A stretch of DNA of 64,000 nt from Spongiibacter nanhainus (GTDB lineage: Bacteria > Pseudomonadota > Gammaproteobacteria > Pseudomonadales > Spongiibacteraceae): the NCBI RefSeq assembly GCF_016132545.1, contig NZ_CP066167.1:1577001-1641000 (forward strand). The letters are read 5' to 3'. The notes under the pieces are model-generated. The model worked only from the letters and a program-made list of their open reading frames with translations, was not told where the DNA came from and ran no database searches. A program made the position numbers and the translations under genes. Each line of letters starts with the position of its first letter. The first letter of the stretch is position 1. Of the stretch, positions 8,673 through 17,371 are shown piece by piece.

Positions 8673-10544
8673 GTGAGTCATTTGCCGGTGGTGGTCGGTT
8701 TCGGTGGTATTAACCCAGCGGGGCGGGGGTCGTTTCACCATGCCTACCGACGTCTGGTGCTGGATGCGCTGCCAGAGGCCAAAGCACAGCGCACCCTGCA
8801 AAGCCTGGCAGCATTGATGGGTTTGGACCCCAAGCAGCTGGATGCAGCGAGCCGCCAGCACATTGTCGACCACACGCTAATTCGCCGCATTGAGGCCAGC
8901 GCCTTTGATATCGACGCAGTGCCCTGGAACCGCAAAATGGCCCTGAGTGGCGAGGGAGGGCAATTGGAATTTGTCACCCGCGCTAAGCATCTACCAGAGG
9001 AGCTGCCCCAATCCTGGCAGGTACGAGACCTGGGCGCCGGACAGGTCGCTGTTACCATCACTGAAAGCTGTGACTTCCTGTTGCCCACCACCCGCAAGGC
9101 CGAAGTCACCAGTGCCGGCCAGTTGCCCAGCGGCTTTGACCCCGGCGCCCTGTACAACTCCCGCAGCCATCCCAAGGGCCTGCAAATGGCGGTGTTTGCC
9201 GCCTCCGACGCGATACGCTCGGTAGGCATAGACTGGTCCGATATCTGCGACGCGGTGCGCCCCGATCAGGTGGGGGTCTTTGCCAGCTCGGCAATGGGCC
9301 AACTGGACGATAATGGCAACGGTGGCATGCTGTCGGCACGGGCCAATGGCGGTCGGGTTAGCTCTAAAAACCTGGCCCTGGGGCTGGCAGATATGCCGGC
9401 GGATTTTGTCAGCGCCTACCTGCTTGGCAGCGTAGGCACCAGCGGTCCAAGTCTGGGCGCCTGTGCGACCTTTTTCTACAACCTCCGGCAGGCGGTACAG
9501 GAAATCCGCAGTGGCAATGTTCGGGTGGCGATTGTCGGCGCTGCCGATGCCGCCGTAGAGCCGCGAATCATGGATGGCTATACCACCATGGGGGCGCTGG
9601 CAACCGACGCGGCTTTGACCAAGCTGGACGAGGGGCGGGACAGTCCCGACAACCGCCGCTCCAGTCGCCCTTTCAGCAGTAATTGTGGCTTCACTGTCTC
9701 AGAGAGTGCCCAATACGTGGTGCTGTTTGACGATGCCCTGGCAATGGAGTTGGGCGCCGCGATTTACGCCGCCGTGCCCGAGGTCTTTGTCAGTGCCGAC
9801 GGATTTAAGAAATCGATATCCGGGCCAGGGGTGGGCAACTATCTGACTGTGGCCAAATCGGTGTCTACTGCCGCGGCGATTCTCGGTGAGGACGCGGTTA
9901 GGCGGCGTTCTTTTGTCCAGGCTCACGGTACCAGCACACCTCAGAACCGAGTCACCGAGTCTCATATTCTCAATGAGACGGCCAAGCTGTTTGGTATCGA
10001 GAAGTGGCCGGTAGCAGCCATTAAGGCCTACCTGGGTCACAGTATCGGCGCCGCTTCGGGGGATCAGTTTGTCTCTACATTGGGCGTGTGGGCCGACAAC
10101 ATCCTGCCCGGCATTGTCACCTCCGATCATATTGCCGAGGATGTCCACGACAGTAATCTGCACTTGCCCCTGCAGCATCTGCCATTAGACGCTGACTCCA
10201 TGGATGTGGCCTTCCTGAATGCCAAGGGCTTCGGCGGCAACAATGCCTCCTTACCGGTGCTGTCACCGGCGGTGGCTGAGCGACTGTTGCGGGGACGCCA
10301 CGGCCGCGAGGCCTGGAGTGCCTACCAAGCCAAGCGCGAGCCGGTGCTGGCCCAGGCTCAGGCCTATGACGATCGCGCCTGTGCTGGCGACTTGTCGGTG
10401 ATCTACCAGTTCGGGGAGGGCGTGTTAGAGCCGGATGACCTCCAGCTCAGTGTGGATGGTATCGGCATCAAGGGCTGGCGGGAGCGGGTTGCTCTGGCCA
10501 CTGACTCTCCGTACGCAGATTGGTTAAAGAACGCATCTTCCTGA
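8673..10544 (+). CDS. fabY: Beta-ketoacyl-ACP synthase, FabY-like
   Basis: A long ketosynthase of 623 residues (ordinary FabB/FabF are about 400). The thiolase-fold triad is intact: Cys264 in SLGACATFF, His418 in AHGTSTPQN and His456 in YLGHSIGAASG. The extra N-terminal region begins SHLPVVVGFGGINPAGR, which resembles FabY of Pseudomonas aeruginosa, the enzyme that condenses acetyl-CoA with malonyl-ACP to start fatty acid synthesis. I recognise this by likeness, not by alignment, so the symbol is tentative. The start is GTG after AAGGGG. It lacks acyltransferase or carrier domains, so it is not a polyketide synthase module. Confidence 0.75.
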   Translation: MSHLPVVVGFGGINPAGRGSFHHAYRRLVLDALPEAKAQRTLQSLAALMGLDPKQLDAASRQHIVDHTLIRRIEASAFDIDAVPWNRKMALSGEGGQLEFVTRAKHLPEELPQSWQVRDLGAGQVAVTITESCDFLLPTTRKAEVTSAGQLPSGFDPGALYNSRSHPKGLQMAVFAASDAIRSVGIDWSDICDAVRPDQVGVFASSAMGQLDDNGNGGMLSARANGGRVSSKNLALGLADMPADFVSAYLLGSVGTSGPSLGACATFFYNLRQAVQEIRSGNVRVAIVGAADAAVEPRIMDGYTTMGALATDAALTKLDEGRDSPDNRRSSRPFSSNCGFTVSESAQYVVLFDDALAMELGAAIYAAVPEVFVSADGFKKSISGPGVGNYLTVAKSVSTAAAILGEDAVRRRSFVQAHGTSTPQNRVTESHILNETAKLFGIEKWPVAAIKAYLGHSIGAASGDQFVSTLGVWADNILPGIVTSDHIAEDVHDSNLHLPLQHLPLDADSMDVAFLNAKGFGGNNASLPVLSPAVAERLLRGRHGREAWSAYQAKREPVLAQAQAYDDRACAGDLSVIYQFGEGVLEPDDLQLSVDGIGIKGWRERVALATDSPYADWLKNASS

Positions 10545-10694
10545 CGGTAACTACGAATAGTGACCAAAGCCGCTCATGTGGCCCACTGAACGTGAGTCGC
10601 GCACTAGCGGTTTGAGTGCGTCGGCGGATGCCCAACCCCGATAAAATCCAGCGACGTGGGGTGGGTTCTGGCAGCGACACAGCGGGGAATACCA

Positions 10695-11135
10695 ATGCGT
10701 CACTTTGTTCGCCACCCCAGTGAAATACCCGTCGACGTTCGCGTCATCAGCGAGCGGGCGTCCCATTCCAGTCAAATTTGTAATGTCAGCAACGGCGGTT
10801 TGTGCTGTGATCTCGCTCAGCCCCTGCCGGTCGGTGCGCTGGTGGATTACCGTATTCCCCAGATTGCCGAGGATTACCTCGGTTGCGGCCGGGTCGTGTG
10901 GTGTGAGCGGCAGTGCCAAGGCTTTCGTGTGGGTATTCAATTTAGTAATGAGCAGGATGCCTACCGCGCCCGCATGGTGGAGCAGTTGTGTCAGATCGAG
11001 TGCTACCGCCGCCGGGTCGCGCAAACCGAAGGTCGCCAATTGAGTGGCGAGCAGGCCGCCGCTGAGTGGATTTCCCGCCACGCTGCGGATTTTGATCGCT
11101 GTCATACCCTTAGCGATTTATCTGAGGTGGGTTAG
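10695..11135 (+). CDS. PilZ-domain cyclic-di-GMP receptor
   Basis: 146 residues from the ATG at 10695, which has GGGGA upstream (an in-frame earlier start at 10656 lacks this). Both c-di-GMP motifs are visible: RHFVR near the N-terminus (RxxxR) and NVSNGG (the D/NxSxxG motif) about residues 33-38. The remainder is the PilZ barrel plus a C-terminal helical tail with no second domain. It should bind c-di-GMP and pass the signal to an unknown partner. The window also encodes two c-di-GMP turnover enzymes (34145 and 40575), though not adjacent. Confidence 0.85.
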   Translation: MRHFVRHPSEIPVDVRVISERASHSSQICNVSNGGLCCDLAQPLPVGALVDYRIPQIAEDYLGCGRVVWCERQCQGFRVGIQFSNEQDAYRARMVEQLCQIECYRRRVAQTEGRQLSGEQAAAEWISRHAADFDRCHTLSDLSEVG

Positions 11136-11268
11136 ACCCACCCGGTGCCTCCCGCTGTGACTCAGCGTCCGATGTTGGTGTAAAGACAAGTCCCCCAATT
11201 CATGTTTGAATAGGCTCCCCTCGGCAATGGTGCCGTGGGTAGCGATTGAATTTAGGGCGCGAATTTTA

Positions 11269-11763
11269 ATGAAACATGAGGCATCGGCCAGGGTCGTTCT
11301 GGAAATGCCCCGGCAAGCGGCCTGGGAATTACTGCAGGATTTAAGCCTGTCTCACCACTATGTTCCCGGCCTTACCGGCACCGAAATAACCACCGAGAAG
11401 CAGCAGGGTGTAGGAGCCAGTCGCCGGGTTTACCAAAAGTCGGGACGCTTTATCGAAGAGACCGTCAGTGAGTGGGACCCTGGCTACGGCTTTGTGATCC
11501 GGCTGCATCGGGGCGAGCAGCGCCCGCCGGCGCCCTTTCAGAGAGCTCAGTTTCGTTATCGCCTGGAAGATGCCGGCCACCAGCAAACGGCGTTGACCAC
11601 CAGTCTGAATTTCGACATGCGGTGGGGTGGTCTGGGTGACTTCCTCTACCACCGTTTACTGCAACGTCCAATCCGGGGCAATGTCCGGCAGATTGCCAAG
11701 CAAATGAAGATTTACTACGAGTCCTGCTACCAGGAACTGACGGGCAGCTCAGAGGTGGTGTGA
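11269..11763 (+). CDS. SRPBCC (START-like) family protein
   Basis: About 164 residues from the ATG at 11269. The pattern is that of the polyketide-cyclase/START-like fold that holds a hydrophobic ligand: a VVLEMPRQAAWELLQDL helix after the first strand, then SRRVYQ, IEETVSEWDPGYGF and TTSLNFDMRWGGLGDFL, and a long C-terminal helix. It has no signal peptide. It overlaps the next gene by one base, so it is probably co-transcribed and coupled with the nitroreductase and the dienoyl-CoA isomerase. An in-frame TTG at 11206 is a less likely start. Ligand unknown; a carrier or accessory role in the lipid/CoA cluster is inference. Confidence 0.72.
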   Translation: MKHEASARVVLEMPRQAAWELLQDLSLSHHYVPGLTGTEITTEKQQGVGASRRVYQKSGRFIEETVSEWDPGYGFVIRLHRGEQRPPAPFQRAQFRYRLEDAGHQQTALTTSLNFDMRWGGLGDFLYHRLLQRPIRGNVRQIAKQMKIYYESCYQELTGSSEVV

Positions 11764-12326
11764 TGAATGCACTTACCTTGCTGCAACAGCGCAGTTCATC
11801 GGCACGGCTGATTGAGCCGGCGCCCTCCGAAGCCGAGTTGAACGAAATATTAATCGCGGCGTCTCGGGCTCCGGATCATGCACGGCTGCGGCCCTGGCGC
11901 TTTCGGCTCGTTCAGGGCGAGGCCCGGGAGCACCTGGGACAAGTCTTTGCCGATGCGGCTGCTGTCCGCAATCCCGATTGCAGTGATAGCGACCTGCAAC
12001 GCTTCAAAGCCCAGCCACTGCGGGCGCCGTTGATATTGGTGGTGTCAGCGGTGGTGGTGGAACACCCCAAGGTTCCGCCAATAGAACAACAGTTGGCGGC
12101 AGGGTGCGCCGCCTATGGAGCACTGTTGGCCACCGAGGCCCTGGGTTATGCCGGCATTTGGCGAACCGGTGCCCACGCCTTTGATCGCACGGTGATGCGG
12201 GGCCTGGGCATGGCCGACAACGAAGAGATTGTCGGCTTCCTCTACATTGGTAGTCGGGACGGGGGGAGAAAGACACTCCCCGAACCGGTGCTTTCAGAAT
12301 TTGTACAAACCTGGACAGGAAACTAG
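11763..12326 (+). CDS. Nitroreductase-family FMN oxidoreductase (YdjA-like)
   Basis: 187 residues. Nitroreductase-fold features: a short N-terminal RSSSARLIEPAPS segment where family members bind FMN phosphate through Arg and Ser, APDHARLRPWRF, a long central helix with AAYGALLATEALGYAGIWRTG, and a C-terminal GFLYIGSRDGG. The length and the APDHxxxRPWRF pattern resemble the YdjA subgroup of small nitroreductases, which use FMN and NAD(P)H. The ATG overlaps the previous TGA, so translation is coupled. Substrate is unknown; location among CoA and lipid genes suggests a redox step there, but this is inference. Confidence 0.85.
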   Translation: MNALTLLQQRSSSARLIEPAPSEAELNEILIAASRAPDHARLRPWRFRLVQGEAREHLGQVFADAAAVRNPDCSDSDLQRFKAQPLRAPLILVVSAVVVEHPKVPPIEQQLAAGCAAYGALLATEALGYAGIWRTGAHAFDRTVMRGLGMADNEEIVGFLYIGSRDGGRKTLPEPVLSEFVQTWTGN

Positions 12327-12328
12327 CG

Positions 12329-13162
12329 ATGCAAACCGTCACTCCACCCACCTATCAAACCTTAGCTGTGCGTATGGAGCACCACGTTGCCTGGGTGGCA
12401 TTAAACCGGCCCGAAAAAGCCAATGCCATGAACATGCCGATGTGGGATGAACTCCAGCAGTGCTTTGAGTGGCTGGATGACGAAGCTTGCGTCCGCGCTG
12501 TGGTGATTTGTGGTGAGGGCAAGAACTTCTGCGCGGGCATTGATCTGGGCATGTTGCAGGAGCTTACTGCCGAAAAGAACACCATTCCCGAGGCGGCCCG
12601 TCAGGCGGAATGGTTTCGGCGCCGTATTATGCGCTTGCAGGATAATCTGACGGCGATTGAGCGCTGCCGCAAGCCAGTGCTGGCCGCGATTCAAGGTAAC
12701 TGCGTTGGTGGAGCCGTGGATTTGATCAGTGCTTGTGACATGCGCTATTGCTGTGATGGTGCGGTGTTTTCCATCAAAGAATCAGATCTCGGTATTGTCG
12801 CCGATGTCGGTACCCTGCAGCGTCTGCCCAAATTGATTTCGCCTGGTGTGGTTCGCGAGCTGGCCTATACCGCCCGCAAATTTGACGCCAGCGAAGCGGA
12901 GCGCATTGGCTTGGTCAATCGCTGTTATGCCAGCTATGAGACCATGATTGATGAGGTGTCGGCACTGGCCCAGAATATCGCCCGCAAATCCCCGCTGGTG
13001 ATTCGCGGTACCAAGGAGATGCTCAACTACAGCCGGGATCACAGCGTGGAAGACAGTTTGCGCTATGTCGCCACCTGGAATGGCGGGACCCTCAGTCAGG
13101 ACGATGTGCTCAAGGCGATCACTGCAGCGGGCAGTGGTGAGAGTCCCGACTACCACGACTAA
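12329..13162 (+). CDS. Crotonase-fold dienoyl-CoA isomerase (ECH1-like)
   Basis: 277 residues with the crotonase pattern: LNRPEKANAM, oxyanion loop NFCAGIDL, then GNCVGGAVDLISACDMRY. The stretch ESDLGIVADVGTLQRLP gives Glu151 and Asp159, eight residues apart, the same spacing as the catalytic Glu and Asp of rat delta3,5-delta2,4-dienoyl-CoA isomerase. This separates it from ordinary enoyl-CoA hydratases, which carry two glutamates. It would shift double bonds during beta-oxidation of unsaturated fatty acids with odd-position double bonds. It follows the nitroreductase by two bases and is probably in one operon with it. Confidence 0.85.
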   Translation: MQTVTPPTYQTLAVRMEHHVAWVALNRPEKANAMNMPMWDELQQCFEWLDDEACVRAVVICGEGKNFCAGIDLGMLQELTAEKNTIPEAARQAEWFRRRIMRLQDNLTAIERCRKPVLAAIQGNCVGGAVDLISACDMRYCCDGAVFSIKESDLGIVADVGTLQRLPKLISPGVVRELAYTARKFDASEAERIGLVNRCYASYETMIDEVSALAQNIARKSPLVIRGTKEMLNYSRDHSVEDSLRYVATWNGGTLSQDDVLKAITAAGSGESPDYHD

Positions 13163-13218
13163 TGTCCAACAGGCAGATCGCAAAATAATCGATAACAATT
13201 GGGTCGGTGTCGACATCC

Positions 13219-13800
13219 ATGCAAGAGCAAACAATATTTAGAACGCCAGGGGTGCGCCACGGCTTCAGGTGGCTGTTTATGCTGACCTGCCGGCTGATTG
13301 GCTGGAAGGTCGTGGGCAAGGCGCCCGCCGAGAAAAAATGCATACTGATTGCCGCGCCCCACACCAGTAACTGGGACTTTCCCACCATGATGGTGGCGGC
13401 TTTTGTGCTGGGTTTGGATATCCACTGGATGGGCAAGCATACCCTGTTCCCCAAGGGCCCACTGGGCGCCATTATGCGCTGGTTTGGTGGCATTCCTGTA
13501 GACCGCCGGGCCAAGCACAACACGGTGGAGCAGATGGTAGAGCATTTTCGGCAGCGCGATGCGCTGCTGGTGTTAATCACTCCCGAGGGAACTCGCAGCA
13601 AGGTGGAGCGTTGGAAAGAGGGCTTCTACCATATCGCCCGCGGCGCTGAGGTGCCTATTTACCTTGGTTTCGTGGATGCCTCCAAAAAGGAAACCGGGCT
13701 GGGGCCCGCCTTTTACCCCAGCGGTGATGTCGAGCGGGATATTGCCGAAATCCGCCGCTTTTACGAGGGCAAAACCGGTTTTCGAGAACATCGCGTATAG
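13219..13800 (+). CDS. PlsC-type lysophospholipid acyltransferase
   Basis: About 193 residues. The PlsC acyltransferase motifs are present: HTSNWD (HX4D, catalytic) near residue 55, the FGGIPVDRR block and PEGTRSK. The family transfers acyl groups to lysophosphatidic acid or related lipids; this short version without membrane anchors is like those annotated as 1-acyl-glycerol-3-phosphate acyltransferase-like. A GTG at 13207 is an alternative start; neither has a good ribosome site. It lies 56 bases after the dienoyl-CoA isomerase in the same direction. The exact acyl acceptor cannot be told. Confidence 0.85.
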   Translation: MQEQTIFRTPGVRHGFRWLFMLTCRLIGWKVVGKAPAEKKCILIAAPHTSNWDFPTMMVAAFVLGLDIHWMGKHTLFPKGPLGAIMRWFGGIPVDRRAKHNTVEQMVEHFRQRDALLVLITPEGTRSKVERWKEGFYHIARGAEVPIYLGFVDASKKETGLGPAFYPSGDVERDIAEIRRFYEGKTGFREHRV

Positions 13801-13937
13801 GTCGGTGCGGGTCGCTGGCCGCTCGGCCTAATCCGAGTGGCTGATCCCCTTACTCTCTGAGTCGGTCAAACTTACGTCTTTTTTTTGGGGCCTGTGTCCA
13901 GGCCTGCGAGCTCATTGCGAGATGGAGACCAACAATA

Positions 13938-16088
13938 ATGTTCCTACGCCTGCTGCTGTGTTGCCTGGTTTTGTTTACTGCCGGAGGGGCCTGGGCGCAA
14001 CAGGGCGGTGCTGCCGCCGGTGTTGATACTGACGCCATTGCCGCCAATCCCGGTGGAGACTGGCTGTCCTACGGTAAGAGCTATCGTGAACAACGCTACA
14101 GCCCGCTGAAGGCGATCAATCGCGACACCGTGGATAAGCTGGGCTTGGCGTGGTCGTTCGACACAGATTTCAACCGGGGTTTGGAAGGAACACCGCTGGT
14201 GGTTGACGGTGTGATGTATGTCACTGGCAACTGGAGTGTGGTGTATGCGCTGGATGCCCGGAGCGGCGAATTGCTCTGGAAGTACGATCCCGAGGTACCG
14301 CGGGAGTGGGCCAAGATGGCCTGTTGCGACGTAGTCAATCGCGGTGTGGCTCTCTACGAGGGCAAGATCTTTGTTGGTACCTTGGACGCCCGGCTGATTG
14401 CCCTGGACGCAGACACTGGCGACAAGCTCTGGTCCACCCAGACCGCTGATATCGACAAGTACCCTTACACCATCACCGGCGCTCCCCGCGCCGCCAAAGG
14501 TCTGGTCTTTATTGGCAATGGTGGCGCCGAATACGGGGTGAGGGGCTTTGTCGCCGCCTACGACGTGGATACCGGCGAACAGGTGTGGAAGTTTTACACG
14601 GTACCCGGCAATCCGGCTGATGGTTTTGAAAATGATGCCATGCGGCGGGCCGCAGAGACCTGGACCGGGGAGTGGTGGAAGTTCGGCGGTGGTGGCACGG
14701 TGTGGGATTCCATCGTCTACGACCCCGAGCTGGACCAGCTCTACATCGGTGTGGGCAACGGCTCACCTTGGAACCACCGGGTTCGCAGCCCTGAGGGCGG
14801 CGACAACCTTTACCTGTCATCAATCGTCGCTCTCGATCCGGACACTGGCGAATACCTGTGGCACTACCAGGAAACCCCCGCTGAAACCTGGGATTACACG
14901 GCGACTCAGCCCATTATGCTGGCGGATATGGAGGTCGACGGTGAGTCGCGCAAGGTAATTTGGCACGCTCCCAAAAACGGCTTCTTCTTTGTGATCGACC
15001 GCGAGAGTGGTGAGCTAATTTCCGCCGATCCCTTTGCGCGAATCAACTGGGCCACTCATTACGATATGGAAACCGGTCGTCCGGTAGAAACCGATATCGC
15101 CCGCTTCCCGGAACAGGCTGAGTTGATTAGACCCTCCTCAATTGGTGCCCACAATTGGCACCCCATGGCTTTTAGTCCCGATACTGGCTATGTCTACATC
15201 CCCACCATGGAAAGCCTCTACCAGTATGTCGACGATGAGAATTTTGAGTTTCAGTGGGGTCACTGGAACTTTGGTGTCGACCCCGAGCAGCCCGGAGTTC
15301 CCGATCCGGTGTTATCCCAGTTCCTGATCAGAAAAATGACCGAGGGACATTTGTTGGCCTGGGATCCGGTGGCCCGGGCGCCTGCCTGGAAAATTCAGCA
15401 CCCCCTGACCTGGAATGGTGGGGTACTGGCGACGGCCGGACGCCTGGTCTTTCAGGGCACTTCTGATGAGCGCTTGCTGGCTGTGGCCGATGATAGTGGT
15501 GACATTGTTTGGTCGTACCCGACCCGCGCGGGCATTATGGCGCCGCCGGTAAGCTACGAAGTCGACGGTGAGCAATATTTGACTGTCCTGGTGGGGTGGG
15601 GCGGCGGTTTTGGCTTGATGGGAGGAATGTCCCGGGATCACGCGCCACCTCCCAGCCGAGTGCTGACCTTTAAGCTGGGCGGTGAGGCGAGCCTGCCCGA
15701 AAACCCACCCCTGCAAATCCATGAGCCACCGCCGCGCTTGACGGAAGACGAGGAGGTGTTGAGCCGTGGGCGTAACCTCTACCACCGTTACTGCAGTGCC
15801 TGCCACGGTCAAGACGCCGTGTCTGGCGGGGGCGTGCCAGACCTGCGGCATCTGCCCAGGGTGTTTCACGACAACTTCAATGCCATTGTTTTGGACGGCA
15901 TCATGAAAAAAGCGGGAATGGTTGGTTTTGACGATGTTCTCAGTGAGGAGGATGCATATGCCATCCATGCCTATATTTTGGACCGGGCCAACTTGGATAA
16001 AGAGTGGCGAGAACAGCCGGCCTGGTGGCAAAGTGTTAAGACTTGGTTCTATGACCTGTTATCGTCATTAATCGCCTGGATCAGTTAG
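13938..16088 (+). CDS. Secreted PQQ-dependent quinohemoprotein alcohol dehydrogenase
   Basis: 716 residues with a Sec signal (cleavage after GGAWA, about residue 20). The eight-blade beta-propeller carries tryptophan-docking repeats (DARSGELLWKYD, DADTGDKLWS, DVDTGEQVWKF). The adjacent Cys129-Cys130 in MACCDVV form the disulfide ring over PQQ. A C-terminal cytochrome c domain has CSACH (Cys619-His623) and a likely axial Met in AGMVGFDD. It matches type II quinohemoprotein alcohol dehydrogenases, which oxidise alcohols in the periplasm and pass electrons through the haem to a cytochrome or copper protein. No PQQ synthesis genes or partner cytochrome are in the window. A strong terminator follows, so it is its own transcription unit. 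Confidence 0.93.
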   Translation: MFLRLLLCCLVLFTAGGAWAQQGGAAAGVDTDAIAANPGGDWLSYGKSYREQRYSPLKAINRDTVDKLGLAWSFDTDFNRGLEGTPLVVDGVMYVTGNWSVVYALDARSGELLWKYDPEVPREWAKMACCDVVNRGVALYEGKIFVGTLDARLIALDADTGDKLWSTQTADIDKYPYTITGAPRAAKGLVFIGNGGAEYGVRGFVAAYDVDTGEQVWKFYTVPGNPADGFENDAMRRAAETWTGEWWKFGGGGTVWDSIVYDPELDQLYIGVGNGSPWNHRVRSPEGGDNLYLSSIVALDPDTGEYLWHYQETPAETWDYTATQPIMLADMEVDGESRKVIWHAPKNGFFFVIDRESGELISADPFARINWATHYDMETGRPVETDIARFPEQAELIRPSSIGAHNWHPMAFSPDTGYVYIPTMESLYQYVDDENFEFQWGHWNFGVDPEQPGVPDPVLSQFLIRKMTEGHLLAWDPVARAPAWKIQHPLTWNGGVLATAGRLVFQGTSDERLLAVADDSGDIVWSYPTRAGIMAPPVSYEVDGEQYLTVLVGWGGGFGLMGGMSRDHAPPPSRVLTFKLGGEASLPENPPLQIHEPPPRLTEDEEVLSRGRNLYHRYCSACHGQDAVSGGGVPDLRHLPRVFHDNFNAIVLDGIMKKAGMVGFDDVLSEEDAYAIHAYILDRANLDKEWREQPAWWQSVKTWFYDLLSSLIAWIS

Positions 16089-16115
16089 TCCCTGGCGCTT
16101 CAAGGCGTAGCAAAG

Positions 16116-16143
16116 AAAGGCGGCCTTTATGGCCGCCTTTTTT
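16116..16143 (+). terminator. Rho-independent terminator after PQQ dehydrogenase
   Basis: A perfect 10-base-pair stem (AAAGGCGGCC with GGCCGCCTTT) around a 5-base loop TTTAT, followed by further T. It starts 28 bases after the stop of the PQQ dehydrogenase. Confidence 0.92.
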
Positions 16144-16594
16144 GTGTTCAGTCGAGCGTATTATTTCTTCAGAGCAGGTTTGTGGAAATCCCTTATTCCA
16201 AAAAGCCAAATAGTGGGCCTCACCCTTGGCTGCGGGGCTAACGTTTTCCCTATGGTAACGGAAATGCACAGTTTTCCGTTGGCAGGGTTGTCCACATATT
16301 CTGTGGATAACTTGGTGGGTAAGTTGTCAATTTAGCGCTAAAACACCGCTACTACCGGGCCTGTAACAAATTGTTCAAAAATTAATCATTTGATATAAAT
16401 ATATATAAAACAATTAGTTAAGGGTTTTTTGTAGAAGTTTTATCAGGTTTTGTCGCTAAAGTGTCACTCATCGGTCAGGAAGGCCATAGCTGTGAATAAG
16501 TGTTACGTCAAGAGTTGACGATGGTAACGTGTTACCAAAATGCACTTTTTTGTGCGAGAGCTAGAATGTGCAATTTTATGGTGCGTGCAAACGC
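16144..16594. other. AT-rich intergenic region with DnaA-box-like pair
   Basis: About 450 bases between the PQQ dehydrogenase terminator and queD with no convincing gene on either strand; the open frames here are short and show no family pattern. The left part holds the two DnaA-like boxes (16288-16310). The middle (about 16375-16440) is markedly AT-rich, including a run of alternating TA around 16395-16405, in an otherwise GC-rich window. Confidence 0.6.
16288..16310. promoter_or_regulatory. Inverted pair of DnaA-box-like sites
   Basis: TTGTCCACA (16288-16296) and TGTGGATAA (16302-16310) face each other over 5 bases. The second is the exact complement of the strong DnaA box TTATCCACA; the first differs at one base. 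The AT-rich stretch follows about 70 bases later. There is no dnaA, dnaN, gidA or parA nearby, so chromosomal oriC is unlikely. A DnaA-titration or DnaA-regulated site is possible, and chance remains possible. Confidence 0.4.
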
Positions 16595-16954
16595 CTATTT
16601 CGGACCGGTATACACGCATCCGCTGGTGCACGTTTCCCGCAGCTCGACCCGGCTCAGTGCCGGTAATTGGGGTTTGAGTTGATCCCATATCCAGATAGCC
16701 AGGTTTTCGCTGGTGGGGTTTTCCAGGCCGGGGATATCATTGAGGTAATGATGATCCAGCCTGTCATAGGTGGGCTGGAAAATTCGCTTGAGGTCTGAAA
16801 AATCCATAATCCAGCCTGTTTCCGGCTCGGGTTCGCCTTCTATATAAAGGCCGACTCGAAAACTGTGGCCATGCAGGCGCGCACATTTGTGGCCCTCGGG
16901 TACATTGGGCAGGCGATGGGCCGCCTCGAAGGTGAACTCTTTGTATATTTCCAC
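16595..16954 (-). CDS. queD: 6-carboxytetrahydropterin synthase
   Basis: 119 residues from a GTG at 16954 ([16 protein letters not shown]), close to the 121 of E. coli QueD. Zinc ligands are the His in AAHRLP and the two in LHGHSF; the catalytic Cys is in [17 protein letters not shown] and PTSENLA are also typical. It converts dihydroneopterin triphosphate to 6-carboxy-tetrahydropterin in queuosine synthesis. The frame stays open to 17053 but the extension does not resemble the family. The gene stands alone; no queC, queE or queF is in the window. Confidence 0.92.
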   Translation of the reverse strand: MEIYKEFTFEAAHRLPNVPEGHKCARLHGHSFRVGLYIEGEPEPETGWIMDFSDLKRIFQPTYDRLDHHYLNDIPGLENPTSENLAIWIWDQLKPQLPALSRVELRETCTSGCVYTGPK

Positions 16955-17202
16955 GGGGCATCTCGGGCTGGAGCAATAAATGAGGGGTATATAGTCCCTG
17001 TCTTCTGTCTCGCCCAGGGTCTTGTCGCGGGCGAGGGCGCCTATGGTAATCACCCTGTGCCCACCTGTACAGCTGCGCCTAAGTCGGCGTGATTACGGCT
17101 CTCTAGAAGGCCGTCATTTACGCTCAGAGGTTGTATAAAAAATGAGCAAAATCAGCGGTATAGCTATTTTTCATAAAAATTTAAAAAAATCGGGGAGAAG
17201 GT

Positions 17203-17230
17203 TTGACAAGCCAATCCATTACTGTAGAAT
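17203..17230 (+). promoter_or_regulatory. Sigma70 promoter of the tRNA operon
   Basis: Perfect -35 TTGACA (17203-17208), 16-base spacer, -10 TAGAAT (17225-17230), then a GC-rich discriminator GCGCC typical of stringently controlled stable RNA promoters. An A/T-rich tract at about 17165-17190 looks like an UP element. The first tRNA begins 19 bases after the -10 box. Confidence 0.8.
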
Positions 17231-17248
17231 GCGCCTCACTCGAACGAC

Positions 17249-17324
17249 GGGTGGTTAGCTCAGCTGGGAGAGCATCTGCCTTACAAGCAGAGGGTCGGCG
17301 GTTCGATCCCGTCACCACCCACCA
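17249..17324 (+). tRNA. tRNA-Val(TAC)
   Basis: 76 bases with encoded CCA. The acceptor stem GGGTGGT pairs with ACCACCC; the D-arm has TAGCTCAGCTGGGAGAGC; the anticodon stem TCTGC/GCAGA holds loop CTTACAA with anticodon TAC; the T-arm has GGTTCGATCCC. The anticodon reads GTA and GTG valine codons. Confidence 0.97.
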
Positions 17325-17371
17325 GAGTCGAGTCGTCTAGGCAGCGTAATTTGCCCGATCTAAAAGTATGC

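Noticed and set aside
16144-16594. Chromosomal oriC
   Set aside because: Only two DnaA-like boxes, no dnaA/dnaN/gyrB/gidA/parA genes nearby, and queD-tRNA context; kept only as a possible DnaA site.
16955-17202. preQ1 riboswitch upstream of queD
   Set aside because: No recognisable preQ1 aptamer sequence or pseudoknot could be seen on the minus strand.
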